DNA of 64,000 nt from Oceanimonas doudoroffii (GCF_002242685.1 NZ_NBIM01000001.1:1798001-1862000); one strand, 5' to 3'; positions 28,118-35,544 are shown, counted from the first letter of the stretch. Notes: generated from the sequence alone by a model not told the origin. Numbers and translations: made by a program.

Positions 28118-28329
28118 CATTCCATACCAGTGTGAACGGGCTAGTAGAACGCCAGGTGGCCGAACTCAAGCAGGAGCTTACCGAGCTGAGACGAGCAGCA
28201 GAGCTTTTCAGCACTCTGCCGGACAGTCCAGGACAAAGCCTGATGGCCGCCGTTGAGCGCCTGGAACGCAAGCAACAAGCACTGTTCTCAGAACTCGGGT
28301 TCCATGCCGGTGGTTTTCATCTGGTGTAG
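28114..28329 (+). CDS. 71-residue coiled-coil protein sharing its C-terminal tail with the scaffold protein
   Basis: GTG start overlapping the previous stop (GTGA). Residues 8-30 are a predicted coiled coil (VERQVAELKQELTELRRAAEL). The last 31 residues (AAVERLERKQQALFSEL ... GGFHLV) align with the C-terminus of the next gene product (GAVERIAQQQQEFENKL ... RGFYLV), including the identical AVER, spaced QQ, GF and terminal LV. In P2 GpO the C-terminus binds the capsid protein, so this small protein could act as a competing or size-altering scaffold. That role is inference. Confidence 0.65.
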   Translation: MTFHTSVNGLVERQVAELKQELTELRRAAELFSTLPDSPGQSLMAAVERLERKQQALFSELGFHAGGFHLV

Positions 28330-28367
28330 CCAGTTGGGGTCAGTGAGGCGGCGTGGAGGCAGCATCA

Positions 28368-28970
28368 ATGACCAAATCAGGAAAACACCAAATGTCAGAA
28401 TCAAACATCCGTACCGGCTGGATTTGCATTGCCACCGAAGGCAACACCGCTGATGGCCGCATTATTCCCGCCCATTGGCTGAAGCAAATGGCCGAGACCT
28501 ACAGCCCCGATTTTTACACCGCCCTGTTGTGGCCAGACCATAACCGCAAAGCGGATGTAATGGGCCAGGTGATCGCGCTCAAAGCCGAGCAGGTGATCGG
28601 CAAAATGAAGCTGTTCGCCATTCTCAAACCAACCCGTGAGCTGCAGTCGCTCAACGCCAGAGGCCAGAAGCGGTTCTGCAGCATTGAGCCAGCTGAAGAC
28701 TTCGCCGGCACCAGTAAAACCTACCTGATGGGAGTGGGTGTGACCGACCAGCCGGCCAGCACCGGCACCACCCAGATGCAGTTCAGTCAGGGCAAACGAC
28801 TTATTTCCAAGTCTGAGCCCCTGCACTTCTCCGCAAAGGCCGAAAAGGTCAGCGATGCCGAGTTCCAGAAGTTGATCGGTGCAGTGGAAAGGATTGCCCA
28901 GCAACAGCAGGAGTTTGAAAACAAACTGTACACCGCCGCCAGTGAAGCTCGGGGCTTCTACCTGGTGTAA
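28368..28970 (+). CDS. P2 GpO-like capsid scaffold/protease
   Basis: 200 residues. The N-terminal part aligns along its length with the P2 scaffold protein: RTGWICIATEGNTADGR, QMAETYSPDFY, HNRKADVMGQVIALKAE, KLFAILKPT, NARGQKRFCSIEP, YLMGVGVTDQPASTGT. Residues D29, H58 and S105 fall where P2 GpO has its catalytic Asp19, His48 and Ser107, so the maturation protease looks intact. The C-terminal scaffolding part is much shorter than in P2 (200 against 284 residues). ATG 28368 chosen for GGAGG eight bases upstream; GTG 28353 and ATG 28392 are alternatives. No capsid, portal or terminase gene is nearby, so it must act on a helper's capsid. Confidence 0.85.
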   Translation: MTKSGKHQMSESNIRTGWICIATEGNTADGRIIPAHWLKQMAETYSPDFYTALLWPDHNRKADVMGQVIALKAEQVIGKMKLFAILKPTRELQSLNARGQKRFCSIEPAEDFAGTSKTYLMGVGVTDQPASTGTTQMQFSQGKRLISKSEPLHFSAKAEKVSDAEFQKLIGAVERIAQQQQEFENKLYTAASEARGFYLV

Positions 28971-29119
28971 AGGTCAGCCATGCCAGGTGGCATATCAAAA
29001 AAGCAGAGCTCCCCAAGAAATAAACCAAACGACCCAGACTCATTCACAAGGTGATCCGGACGGCCATTATGGTTGGGGACTAAACAAAAAATCATGAAGA
29101 AAAAACGAAGGAATAACCC

Positions 29120-29782
29120 ATGAATAACGAAATTAACGCCGCCTTTAAAGCATTCGGTCAAGCCAAGCAACATCAGGACGAGATTGATCAACAGATGGTT
29201 TCTCTGAACCAGTTGAAATCAAAGCTGCTCAAGGAGAAAGCCGAAAAAGAGCAGCAACTTGAAGCGCAATCATCCGTTGAATCTGACGGCCTAATCTACG
29301 GCGAAAGTAAGACGCTGAAAAGTATTGCACAACTGAAAGGTGCCGTGCTGGTACTGGATGACAGAATGAAAGCCATTAACACCAAAGTCGGGGAAATGAA
29401 AGGGCAGCTTTCCGACGCTTACTTAGCCACCCAGGAAGCCAGGAGGAAATTCAATTCTCTTTATATCTACTGGCTTGAAAACGAAGCGATAAATGCTATT
29501 CAGAGTGGCCTAACAGAGGCTCTGAAGCCGGCGGCAGGTTTTATAAAAATGAAACGAAAGCTTGTTGGAGGCAAGGTCGAGTCAGGGATTGAAAAACTAA
29601 TCAGCGATACCTTGTCAGAACTTTCCAGAAGTGAGAACACCAGTGAGGTGGTGCTTTTGCCTGGTGCGGAAGAGGTTGTATTCCAGCGTTATCAGCCGGC
29701 TTCGTTAAGCCATGAAGAACTTCAATTACTGAGTACCCCCGCCGGCCGCCACAAGCTGAAGGTACTGGCCAAAGCCCAGTAA
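29120..29782 (+). CDS. Coiled-coil protein of the satellite, possibly Psu-like
   Basis: 220 residues. A long N-terminal antiparallel coiled coil (about 1-100) leads to a helical segment (RKFNSLYIYWLENEAINAIQSGLTEALKPAAGFIK) and a C-terminal part with LLPGAEEVVFQRYQPASLSHEELQLLSTPAGR. The order coiled coil then helical body resembles P4 Psu, which decorates capsids and blocks Rho, but I see no clear sequence match and it is longer. It follows the scaffold gene by 150 bp and is closed by a terminator, so it belongs to the same unit. Confidence 0.5.
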   Translation: MNNEINAAFKAFGQAKQHQDEIDQQMVSLNQLKSKLLKEKAEKEQQLEAQSSVESDGLIYGESKTLKSIAQLKGAVLVLDDRMKAINTKVGEMKGQLSDAYLATQEARRKFNSLYIYWLENEAINAIQSGLTEALKPAAGFIKMKRKLVGGKVESGIEKLISDTLSELSRSENTSEVVLLPGAEEVVFQRYQPASLSHEELQLLSTPAGRHKLKVLAKAQ

Positions 29783-29786
29783 AGCA

Positions 29787-29811
29787 AAAGCCGGGTAGTA
29801 GACCCGGCTTT
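29787..29811 (+). terminator. Terminator ending the scaffold operon
   Basis: AAAGCCGGG and CCCGGCTTT, a perfect 9-bp stem with a 7-base loop, directly after the coiled-coil gene. Confidence 0.75.
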
Positions 29812-29964
29812 GAACAGAGATCACCCACGCCAATGGAATCTCATTATTTAATATTCAAGCCATAGGTAAAAACAGTGATGACTATTCACCCTAAAAGCAA
29901 GAACACTGTTGATTATGCAATCGCCGATCCTGTGTGTAAAGCGCCTGCTGAAAAAATCACCCTG

Positions 29965-29993
29965 TTGCGCTTTGCTGACACCCTGCGTATTAT
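29965..29993 (+). promoter_or_regulatory. Promoter of the C4-like leader
   Basis: TTGCGC (29965-29970), 17-base spacer, TATTAT (29988-29993). Start expected near 30000, about 90 bases before the structured leader. Confidence 0.45.
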
Positions 29994-30090
29994 CGTACTC
30001 GCTGGCCTAGACACCCAGCCAAACCGGTGGATTAGACACCCACAGGACGAAAACCAAGCAGGAAAATTTGTACGCCACATTCAATATGGA

Positions 30091-30240
30091 CCTGAAGCCA
30101 CTTCAGGTTCATTATCACTTTGTGGTGCAAGGATTGGAGCCAAGCGGCTTGACCGCAAAGCACCATCGCGCGTTCCTGCTTGGGCGCACGTCTTGAGGCT
30201 GCCAATCCACCCTGTTTTGAACTTCAAGCAGGGTATCAAC
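30091..30240 (+). ncRNA. Structured leader, candidate C4/CI-type antisense immunity RNA
   Basis: Several exact pairings are visible: hairpin CCTGAAG/CTTCAGG (30091-30107); CTTTGTGGT/ACCGCAAAG (30118-30126 with 30152-30160, one G-U); AGCC/GGCT (30138-30149); long-range GGATTGG/CCAATCC (30131-30137 with 30202-30208), which competes with the previous stem; and ACCCTG/CAGGGT (30209-30234), hiding the only weak Shine-Dalgarno before ATG 30241. Such a leader upstream of an Icd/Ash-type gene is what P1/P7 C4 and P4 CI antisense RNAs look like. Identity rests on structure and position, not on an alignment. Confidence 0.55.
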
Positions 30241-30411
30241 ATGCTCTATCAATTTCTTATCTGCTCCCCAGGCCGCAAGCTGGCCGAGCTTTCCCGTGTC
30301 CGTATTGTTTCCGCCTTCGGTCGGTCCGAGGCCGAGGCTCGCGCCCATCTGGCCGGCCCGAATCTGGTGTTTCTGAGCCGTACCCCGGCCCGTAAAGGGG
30401 GGGCAGCATGA
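30241..30411 (+). CDS. Icd/Ash-like small phage protein
   Basis: 56 residues: MLYQFLICSPGRKLAELSRV, RIVSAFGRSEAEARAHLAGP, then LVFLSRTPARKG. The S-E-x-E-A-R-x-x-L-A motif followed by a short beta strand and a basic end is the pattern of the P4-type cell-division-inhibitor (Icd) / Ash small proteins. The frame is open upstream to 29875, but that part overlaps the structured leader, so I start at 30241. The stop overlaps the next ATG (ATGA). Possible toxicity to cell division is inference. Confidence 0.55.
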   Translation: MLYQFLICSPGRKLAELSRVRIVSAFGRSEAEARAHLAGPNLVFLSRTPARKGGAA

Positions 30412-30689
30412 GCCAGGTATTATCTCCCACCGTCTTTATGTTGATGGCCACCTACGGTGGCGTGACCACCGTTCGCCTGGACGACGTGGCCGATCTTTAT
30501 TTCGGCATGGCCCCCCAAACCGCCAAGGCCAAGGCCACTGCCGGCCAGCTCCCCGTGCCGGCCTTTCGTGCTTCCCAAAAATCACCCTATCTCATTCACC
30601 TGGTTGACCTGGCCGCATACATCGATACGCAGCGCCAGGCCGCCGCCGAGCGGATCCAGCGCCTCAGTGTGGGAGGTAAACCAGCATGA
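30408..30689 (+). CDS. PrtN-family (pyocin activator-like) protein
   Basis: 93 residues. VFMLMATYGGVTTVRLDDVADLYFGMAPQTAKAKATAGQLPVPAFRASQKSPYLIHLVDLAAYID matches the PrtN pattern (LMAxYGG, L-D-x-V-x-x-Y-F, L-P-V-P, S-Q-K, HLxDLAAYID). PrtN proteins are DNA-binding activators of pyocin or phage genes. Starts and stops overlap both neighbours by four bases, so translation is coupled from the Icd-like gene to gpA. Confidence 0.8.
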   Translation: MSQVLSPTVFMLMATYGGVTTVRLDDVADLYFGMAPQTAKAKATAGQLPVPAFRASQKSPYLIHLVDLAAYIDTQRQAAAERIQRLSVGGKPA

Positions 30690-30937
30690 CCACTCCCATC
30701 AAACAGCGCATCGCCGAAAACGAAGACAGCGTTCATAGCCTGGCCCTGGGCGTGACGGCTCTGGGTGATCTGCTTTCCAGTCTCGACCCGGCCTCCGGCA
30801 TGTCGGACAAAACCTTAAGAAGCCTGGGTTACCTGATCCAAGAAGTTGGCAAAAGCATGACCCAAAAGCTGGATGAAAATAACCGGCTCGACCTTGAGGA
30901 AGGCATGAAAAAACTGAGGGGGTCACGTGAGCACTAA
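30686..30937 (+). CDS. Small helical phage protein of unknown function
   Basis: 83 residues, predicted helical and acidic overall (RIAENEDSVHSLALGVTALGDLLSSLDPAS ... LGYLIQEVGKSMTQKLDENNRLDLEEGMKKLRG). No motif recognised. Overlaps the preceding stop by four bases and the gpA-like start by eleven, so it is part of the replication operon. Small proteins of this kind commonly precede gene A in P2-like phages. Confidence 0.6.
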   Translation: MTTPIKQRIAENEDSVHSLALGVTALGDLLSSLDPASGMSDKTLRSLGYLIQEVGKSMTQKLDENNRLDLEEGMKKLRGSREH

Positions 30938-33128
30938 GCTGTCCCCTACTTTGGATCGTCAGCCTCTTCCCGTCACCATCCCCGACTATGTAGCCGGGGT
31001 GAAAGTGATTCAGGCACTCTTCTCCGGGCCCACGGGCCCGGAGGACCTGGCATTCATTGAGTACGCGCTCAAAGGTCTGGAACTCAAGGCCGCCGGTAAG
31101 CTGTTCGGTGAATACCAGCGCCGCCGGAAACAATACAAGGCGAAATCGGCAAACATATGGCTACGAATGGCGGCCGGCACTGCCCGGGCGCAACAAGAAC
31201 GTTTTCCCGTTCCGTTGAAACGCATCAACGAGGAAAAACGGCGTGAAGAAGTAGCCCGCGAGTGGGCCAGTCAGGTAGCCGCCATTATTGATAACTCAAC
31301 CAAGGGGTTTACCTCTCCCCAGCCGGCCGATGAGCTGCTGGCGGCCGCCATGACCCCGGCCCGCCAATGGGGCTTTTCTCCGGTACTGCCCGACCTGAGC
31401 GGTGAAGTTACCGATAAGCACCTGAACCATGCAGCCAGTGCCTTGGCCAGGCTGCAGGATGACGGCTGGTGGCTGAGGCAGATCCGCCGCGCCTACCAGC
31501 GACACCAAGAGCTGATTGCCATTATGTCCGGCGAGGTACGCCGGGGCGTGAGCCCTTATGTATCGCATCGGGCCTTTATGGAATACCGGGCCAATAAAAC
31601 CGCCCAAGCTCGCTGGCTGGCGGAAATGCTGGTGGTGAATGAGGAAGAAGGGCTGGAACTATCACTGGCCGAGGCCCACGCTGCCAGCGTTTCTAATCCG
31701 GAAGTCCGCCGGGTGGAGCTGATGGTAAGAATGCGGGGGTTTGAAGATCTGGCTTGGGAGCAGGGCCACGCCGCCGAGTTCTACACCTGGACCACGCCCA
31801 GCCGGTTTCATGCCTGGAATACGGTCAAAGCAGACCGGGGCCGCTCGGTGCGTAACAAGCGATACCGCGGCACCAGCCCAAAAGACGCCCAGGCTTATCT
31901 GTGCAAGCAGTGGGCCAAGGCCCGTGCCGCCATGGCCCGGGCCGGCATTACCGTATACGGCTTTCGGGTGGTGGAGCCGCACCACGACGGCACGCCCCAC
32001 TGGCATATGCTGCTTTTCGTCGCGCCGGGCCAGCGTGATCAACTGCGGGACATTCTTGGCTATTACGCATGTGAACACGACCAGGGCGAAATAAAGAACA
32101 ACCGCTCTGCCCGCTTTGACGTGCTGGCCATCGATCCAGAGTACGGCAGCGCCACGGGCTACATTGCCAAGTACATTGCCAAGAACATCGATGGCCACCG
32201 GGTAGGTGATGACTACGAGGCCGAAGCCCGGTCCAGCGATACCGCTACCAACGTGGCCGCCTGGGCTAGCCTGTGGGGCATCCGTCAGTTTCAGCAGATA
32301 GGCGGCCCGGCCGTGACCGTGTGGCGGGAGCTGCGGAGGCTACGGGAAGCGGTCAAGGATCCTTTGATTGAGTCGGCTAGAGTTGCCGCCGACGCCGGCA
32401 ACTGGGCGGAGTTTATTGGTTCCATGGGCGGGGTCTCGCTGCCCCGGCAAGACAGGCCTGTAAAGCTGGCTCACCTAGTCACCCCCTGTGCCAGCAAATA
32501 CGGCGAAGACCTGCGCCGCCTGGTGGGTGTTACGTCGGCCGGGGGCTGCTCGATGCGGACCCGCCTGGATGGTTGGGCCGTGATCAGAAAGTCACAGGCG
32601 CGGGGTTGTGGCGAGCGCAGCGAGTTGCCTTTAAGCGGCGGCAGCCGCGCCCCTTGGAGCTCTGACAATAACTGTACGGGGCAGATAGAACTCCCTCCCC
32701 TGGCCACCGAACTGGCCCGCGCCGGGCTCGATAACGTGGACCGGGCACGAATGGAAGCCGGTGCCGTGGTGGTAGTGGACGGGCTCTATCACTGGATCCG
32801 TGACGGCCGGCTTTACCAGTCCCGGCACCGTCCCCAGTTTGGCCGGTCGCCGGCGCCGAACGGCAGGAACGCATGGGAAGAAGACCGGGATCTGGAGCAG
32901 CTGCAGCAATACCAACTGAAACGCCAGGCCATGGCCGTGCTGGCTGGCGATCTGCAGCTTGATGAGTACATCAAAAACGCGATGGATACCTTCCGGGCAG
33001 TGCACACTCTGGAAACCCTGCTGGACAAGGAACGCCTGGAAGCGCCGGCATCCTTTCACCAAAGTGAGCACCTGGCCAGGCTGTCCGGGTTTGTAACCTC
33101 ATGCCCGAGCCAGGGAGGTGCACTGTGA
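30927..33128 (+). CDS. P2 gpA-type rolling-circle replication initiator
   Basis: 733 residues, close to P2 gpA in size. HUH motif H358-W-H360 within HHDGTPHWHMLLFV, and the paired catalytic tyrosines Y412 and Y416 in GYIAKYIAKNIDG, as in gpA superfamily nickases. The N-terminal half includes the helical region typical of gpA. GTG start with GAGGGGG just upstream. It would nick its own origin (in P2 the origin lies inside gene A) and start rolling-circle replication using host helicase. Followed without gap by an integrase. Confidence 0.9.
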   Translation: MSTKLSPTLDRQPLPVTIPDYVAGVKVIQALFSGPTGPEDLAFIEYALKGLELKAAGKLFGEYQRRRKQYKAKSANIWLRMAAGTARAQQERFPVPLKRINEEKRREEVAREWASQVAAIIDNSTKGFTSPQPADELLAAAMTPARQWGFSPVLPDLSGEVTDKHLNHAASALARLQDDGWWLRQIRRAYQRHQELIAIMSGEVRRGVSPYVSHRAFMEYRANKTAQARWLAEMLVVNEEEGLELSLAEAHAASVSNPEVRRVELMVRMRGFEDLAWEQGHAAEFYTWTTPSRFHAWNTVKADRGRSVRNKRYRGTSPKDAQAYLCKQWAKARAAMARAGITVYGFRVVEPHHDGTPHWHMLLFVAPGQRDQLRDILGYYACEHDQGEIKNNRSARFDVLAIDPEYGSATGYIAKYIAKNIDGHRVGDDYEAEARSSDTATNVAAWASLWGIRQFQQIGGPAVTVWRELRRLREAVKDPLIESARVAADAGNWAEFIGSMGGVSLPRQDRPVKLAHLVTPCASKYGEDLRRLVGVTSAGGCSMRTRLDGWAVIRKSQARGCGERSELPLSGGSRAPWSSDNNCTGQIELPPLATELARAGLDNVDRARMEAGAVVVVDGLYHWIRDGRLYQSRHRPQFGRSPAPNGRNAWEEDRDLEQLQQYQLKRQAMAVLAGDLQLDEYIKNAMDTFRAVHTLETLLDKERLEAPASFHQSEHLARLSGFVTSCPSQGGAL

Positions 33129-34162
33129 CGGTACGCAAGCTCCCCACCGGCAAGTGGCTGGCTGAAGTGTTTCCAGAAGGAAGGGCCGGCCGGCGGGTGC
33201 GCCGCCAGTTCACCACCAAAGGCGAGGCCATGGCTTTCGAGCGGTTTCTACTGGAGCCAAACCAAGATCGCCCATGGATGGATGACGGGCACAATGATGG
33301 CGACACTCGCCGCCTGCAGGACTTGGTAGAGACCTGGTTTAACCTGCACGGGCAAAGTCTGAGCGATGGAGGCCGGCGAAGAACCAAGCTGCTCAACCTG
33401 TGCGAGGCTCTGGGAAATCCGGTGGCCACCGATTTCACCGCTCGGGATTTTGCAGCATACCGCGAAGCTAGGCTTTCCGGCCAACTGCCCAACCTTCGCG
33501 CTACCCAGCAGGAAGGGAAAGGAGTCAGCCCGACCACTGTCAACCGTGAGCATTCTTACCTGCGGGCGCTATTCAATGAGCTGAAGCGTCTGGGCGAATG
33601 GCAGGAAGGCAACCCGCTGGACGGCGTGCGGGCCTTCAAGGTCTCTGAAAGTGAGCTGGCGTTTCTGTACGAGATTGAGCTCAAGCGCCTGCTGTGTAGC
33701 TGTGCCGAAAGCAGTAACCCGGATCTGCTGATGGTGGTCAAGCTGTGCCTGGCCACAGGTGCCCGCTGGTCTGAAATCGAGAAGCTGCAGCAGTCCCAAG
33801 TATCCCCGCACCGGATCACCTTCACCCGCACCAAGAGCAACAAGAACCGCACCATTCCGATCAGCCGGGAGCTGTTCGCCCAGCTCCCCAGGCGAAGGGG
33901 CCGGCTGTTCGGTGACTGTTACCGGGCATTTGAAGTCGCCCTGGACAAGGCAGAGATCACCTTGCCCGAAGGCCAGTGTACCCACGTTCTGCGCCACACC
34001 TTTGCCAGCCACTTCATGATGAACGGCGGCAATATTCTGGTGCTGCAGAAGATACTGGGGCACTCCACCATCAATATGACCATGCGCTATGCCCACTTCG
34101 CCCCTGACCACCTGGAAGACGCGGTGAAGATGAACCCATTGGCGGCGGCCGGGCTGCTGTGA
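33125..34162 (+). CDS. Second tyrosine integrase, phage type
   Basis: 345 residues. N-terminal arm-binding beta domain (MTVRKLPTGKWLAEVFPEGRAGRRVRRQF), SAM-like domain, and catalytic domain with ATGARWSEIEKL (Arg), RTKSNKNRTIPI (Lys), HVLRHTFASHF (His-x-x-Arg) and GHSTINMTMRYAHFAP (His and nucleophile Tyr). GTG 33125 overlaps the gpA stop (GTGA) and has GGGAGG five bases upstream. All catalytic residues are present, so it is a second complete recombinase in one element. Integrase downstream of gene A is seen in some P2-like phages. It may be the ancestral integrase, now redundant with the dusA type. Confidence 0.92.
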   Translation: MTVRKLPTGKWLAEVFPEGRAGRRVRRQFTTKGEAMAFERFLLEPNQDRPWMDDGHNDGDTRRLQDLVETWFNLHGQSLSDGGRRRTKLLNLCEALGNPVATDFTARDFAAYREARLSGQLPNLRATQQEGKGVSPTTVNREHSYLRALFNELKRLGEWQEGNPLDGVRAFKVSESELAFLYEIELKRLLCSCAESSNPDLLMVVKLCLATGARWSEIEKLQQSQVSPHRITFTRTKSNKNRTIPISRELFAQLPRRRGRLFGDCYRAFEVALDKAEITLPEGQCTHVLRHTFASHFMMNGGNILVLQKILGHSTINMTMRYAHFAPDHLEDAVKMNPLAAAGLL

Positions 34163-34574
34163 TGGCGGAGAGGGACACCAGGAGGCAGCCACGGCGTAAA
34201 CAAACACGCCACGAAAACCGCGCTCCTCCGCGCCCGCCTCCGCTCTTTACGTCATAAAAAATATGAAATTCTGCGGGAGTGCAATGCAGCCCGCCAATCC
34301 GCGCCATGACTGGGCTCATGGCCGGGAAAGCGGAATTTCAACGAATGATCTTTTTTGAAGAAAAATGAAATTACGGCGGGGTGGCGCAAGATCCGGCAAG
34401 GATCGCAAAACCCCGCCGGCTCTGCCTCTCAGGCCGTTTACGTGGGTGTATTTCACATTCCAATGTTTTATCTGGCCAGAAATAAACATTGCATAAAGCC
34501 AGGCAGGGCAAGGAGTTGGCCCGTTTTTATGCCGGGCTGAAAAATTTCACTTTTGAAATTCTTGGGGGGAAAAG
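34163..34574. other. 412-base intergenic region with possible cos-like sequence
   Basis: No coding frame of note. GGCCGGGAAAGCGG at 34320-34333 and GGCGGGGTGGCGCAAG at 34375-34390 each resemble the P2/186 cohesive-end sequence (G-rich run then GGGAAAGC). The second lies in an inverted repeat (GGCGGGGT / ACCCCGCC, 34375-34382 and 34410-34417) with an inner GATCC/GGATC. The heptamer TGAAATT or its complement occurs four times across the region. A packaging site fits the position but is not proven. Confidence 0.35.
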
Positions 34575-34880
34575 ATGCGCTTTACCTGCCGAGCCTGTGG
34601 GGCAAAGGCTACCGTCACGAAAAACAACCGGATTTCCGCCGATTACGCCGAGCTTTATATCAGCTGCACGGAGGTTTTGTGCGGGCACCGCTGGGTTGAA
34701 TCAGTGGGGTATTCCCACGAACTGGCACCCTCACAGCTGCCCATACGGGATAGCGAAGTGTTCAGGATGATCAGCAGGATGCCGCCGGCAGAACGGGAAG
34801 AGCTGGTGGAGCAACTGAGAAAAGAGCTACCGCCTGCTATGGAAGCCGAACCAAGCGGCCCCAGGATCGTCAGGCGGTAA
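34575..34880 (+). CDS. Ogr/Delta-type zinc-finger transcription activator
   Basis: 101 residues with C5-x2-C8 and C31-x4-C36, the exact C-x2-C-x22-C-x4-C spacing of P2 Ogr and P4 Delta, followed by W40 and a charged C-terminal tail. These proteins switch on late promoters of P2-type phages. In P4, Delta lets the satellite turn on helper genes and respond to helper Ogr. Preceded by a G-rich ribosome site. It is the only late regulator in the element, while the structural genes it would act on are absent, so a helper's late genes are the likely targets. Confidence 0.9.
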   Translation: MRFTCRACGAKATVTKNNRISADYAELYISCTEVLCGHRWVESVGYSHELAPSQLPIRDSEVFRMISRMPPAEREELVEQLRKELPPAMEAEPSGPRIVRR

Positions 34881-35124
34881 AAGTGAGTATTCTTCAAGTT
34901 GGTGGCGGCTGGCCACCACCAGGAGGTGGCTGCAGTCCCGGTTCTGGCCTTGTGATGCCTTTACCTGGGTATCAATCAGCTGAATAAGACCATCCAGCAG
35001 GCTAACGTTAATCCGCTTTGGCTTGCAGGTGAATTCGGTTAAATCCACATCCAGTAGTAACCAGCCATCACAGTGGTTATAACCTCCAATCTGCCAGCAA
35101 TGACGTGGCCCTACTCCTTGATGC
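34827..35124 (-). pseudogene. hicB antitoxin remnant (truncated cassette)
   Basis: The leftward frame reads GWLLLDVDLTEFTCKPKRINVSLLDGLIQLID ... SHLLVVASRHQLEE, matching the end of the HicB partially degraded RNase H fold (DVDL) and its C-terminal ribbon-helix-helix. The N-terminal half is missing, a stop lies about 25 codons upstream of this stretch, and no hicA is present. A GTG at 35048 could start a 73-residue piece, but the fold would be incomplete. It lies directly behind the attC at 35125-35211, so it is probably the last, decayed cassette. Its 3' end runs into ogr. Confidence 0.55.
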
Positions 35125-35211
35125 CGTCAACGTTTTGCACACCGGGCGATATAAGCGTAGCTTATCTAAGCCCGAGCCGAGTAACGGCTGAAGTGCTGCA
35201 ACTTGTTAACT
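35125..35211 (-). repeat. Integron attC site A (well formed)
   Basis: Read leftward: R'' AGTTAAC (35211-35205), five-base spacer, L'' GCAGCAC within TTGCAGCAC (35201-35193), a variable hairpin (GGGC..ATAAGC TAC GCTTAT..GCCC), L' GTGTGC(AA) (35142-35135), spacer, R' GTTGACG (35131-35125). L'' and L' are complementary apart from one extra base, the extrahelical base that is a mark of genuine attC sites. R'' begins in the stop codon of the 112-residue gene, as in cassettes. Confidence 0.7.
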
Positions 35212-35544
35212 TTTTGTGGCAGCAAGGTAAGTCTCATTAGAAGAAAAAAGTTCAGAGATACATTTTTGCAAGCTAATAAAATTTGGAATTAACACAAGAT
35301 TGACATCAACCTCATCAGATACTGACAGGAGGTACGGGAATTTTGAATCAAAACTTCCCTTATAGTGCTCAATTATTAATGAAGGCTTGTTCACTTTCTC
35401 GAGCTGGTTCTCAGTGTATCCAGCGAATTTGATAGCTTCGGCATGGTCTGATGAGTAATCTTGTCCTAGAACCTCTTCAAATACAGCCTCAGAATATACC
35501 CATCCTTCTGAAATGTCATATATGTAATCCATCTTTCGGTTCAC
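35206..35544 (-). CDS. Cassette gene A: acidic protein of unknown function
   Basis: 112 residues from GTG 35544 with AAAGGAG six bases upstream. Sequence includes DYIYDISEGWVYSEAVFEEVLGQDYSSDHAEAIKFAGY and HYKGSFDSKFPYLLSVSDEVDVNLVLIPNF. No signal peptide, membrane helix or motif recognised. Much more AT-rich than the phage-type genes next to it. It is flanked by R' GTTAATT upstream (35568-35562) and R'' AGTTAAC at its stop (six of seven bases complementary), which defines a single-gene integron cassette. Expressed leftward with genes B and C. Confidence 0.6.
   Translation of the reverse strand: MNRKMDYIYDISEGWVYSEAVFEEVLGQDYSSDHAEAIKFAGYTENQLEKVNKPSLIIEHYKGSFDSKFPYLLSVSDEVDVNLVLIPNFISLQKCISELFSSNETYLAATKS

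Noticed and set aside
29875-30240. N-terminal extension of the Icd-like gene
   Set aside because: The open frame continues upstream to 29875, but this stretch forms the structured leader and the encoded residues look like translated RNA structure. The start at 30241 fits the small-protein family better.
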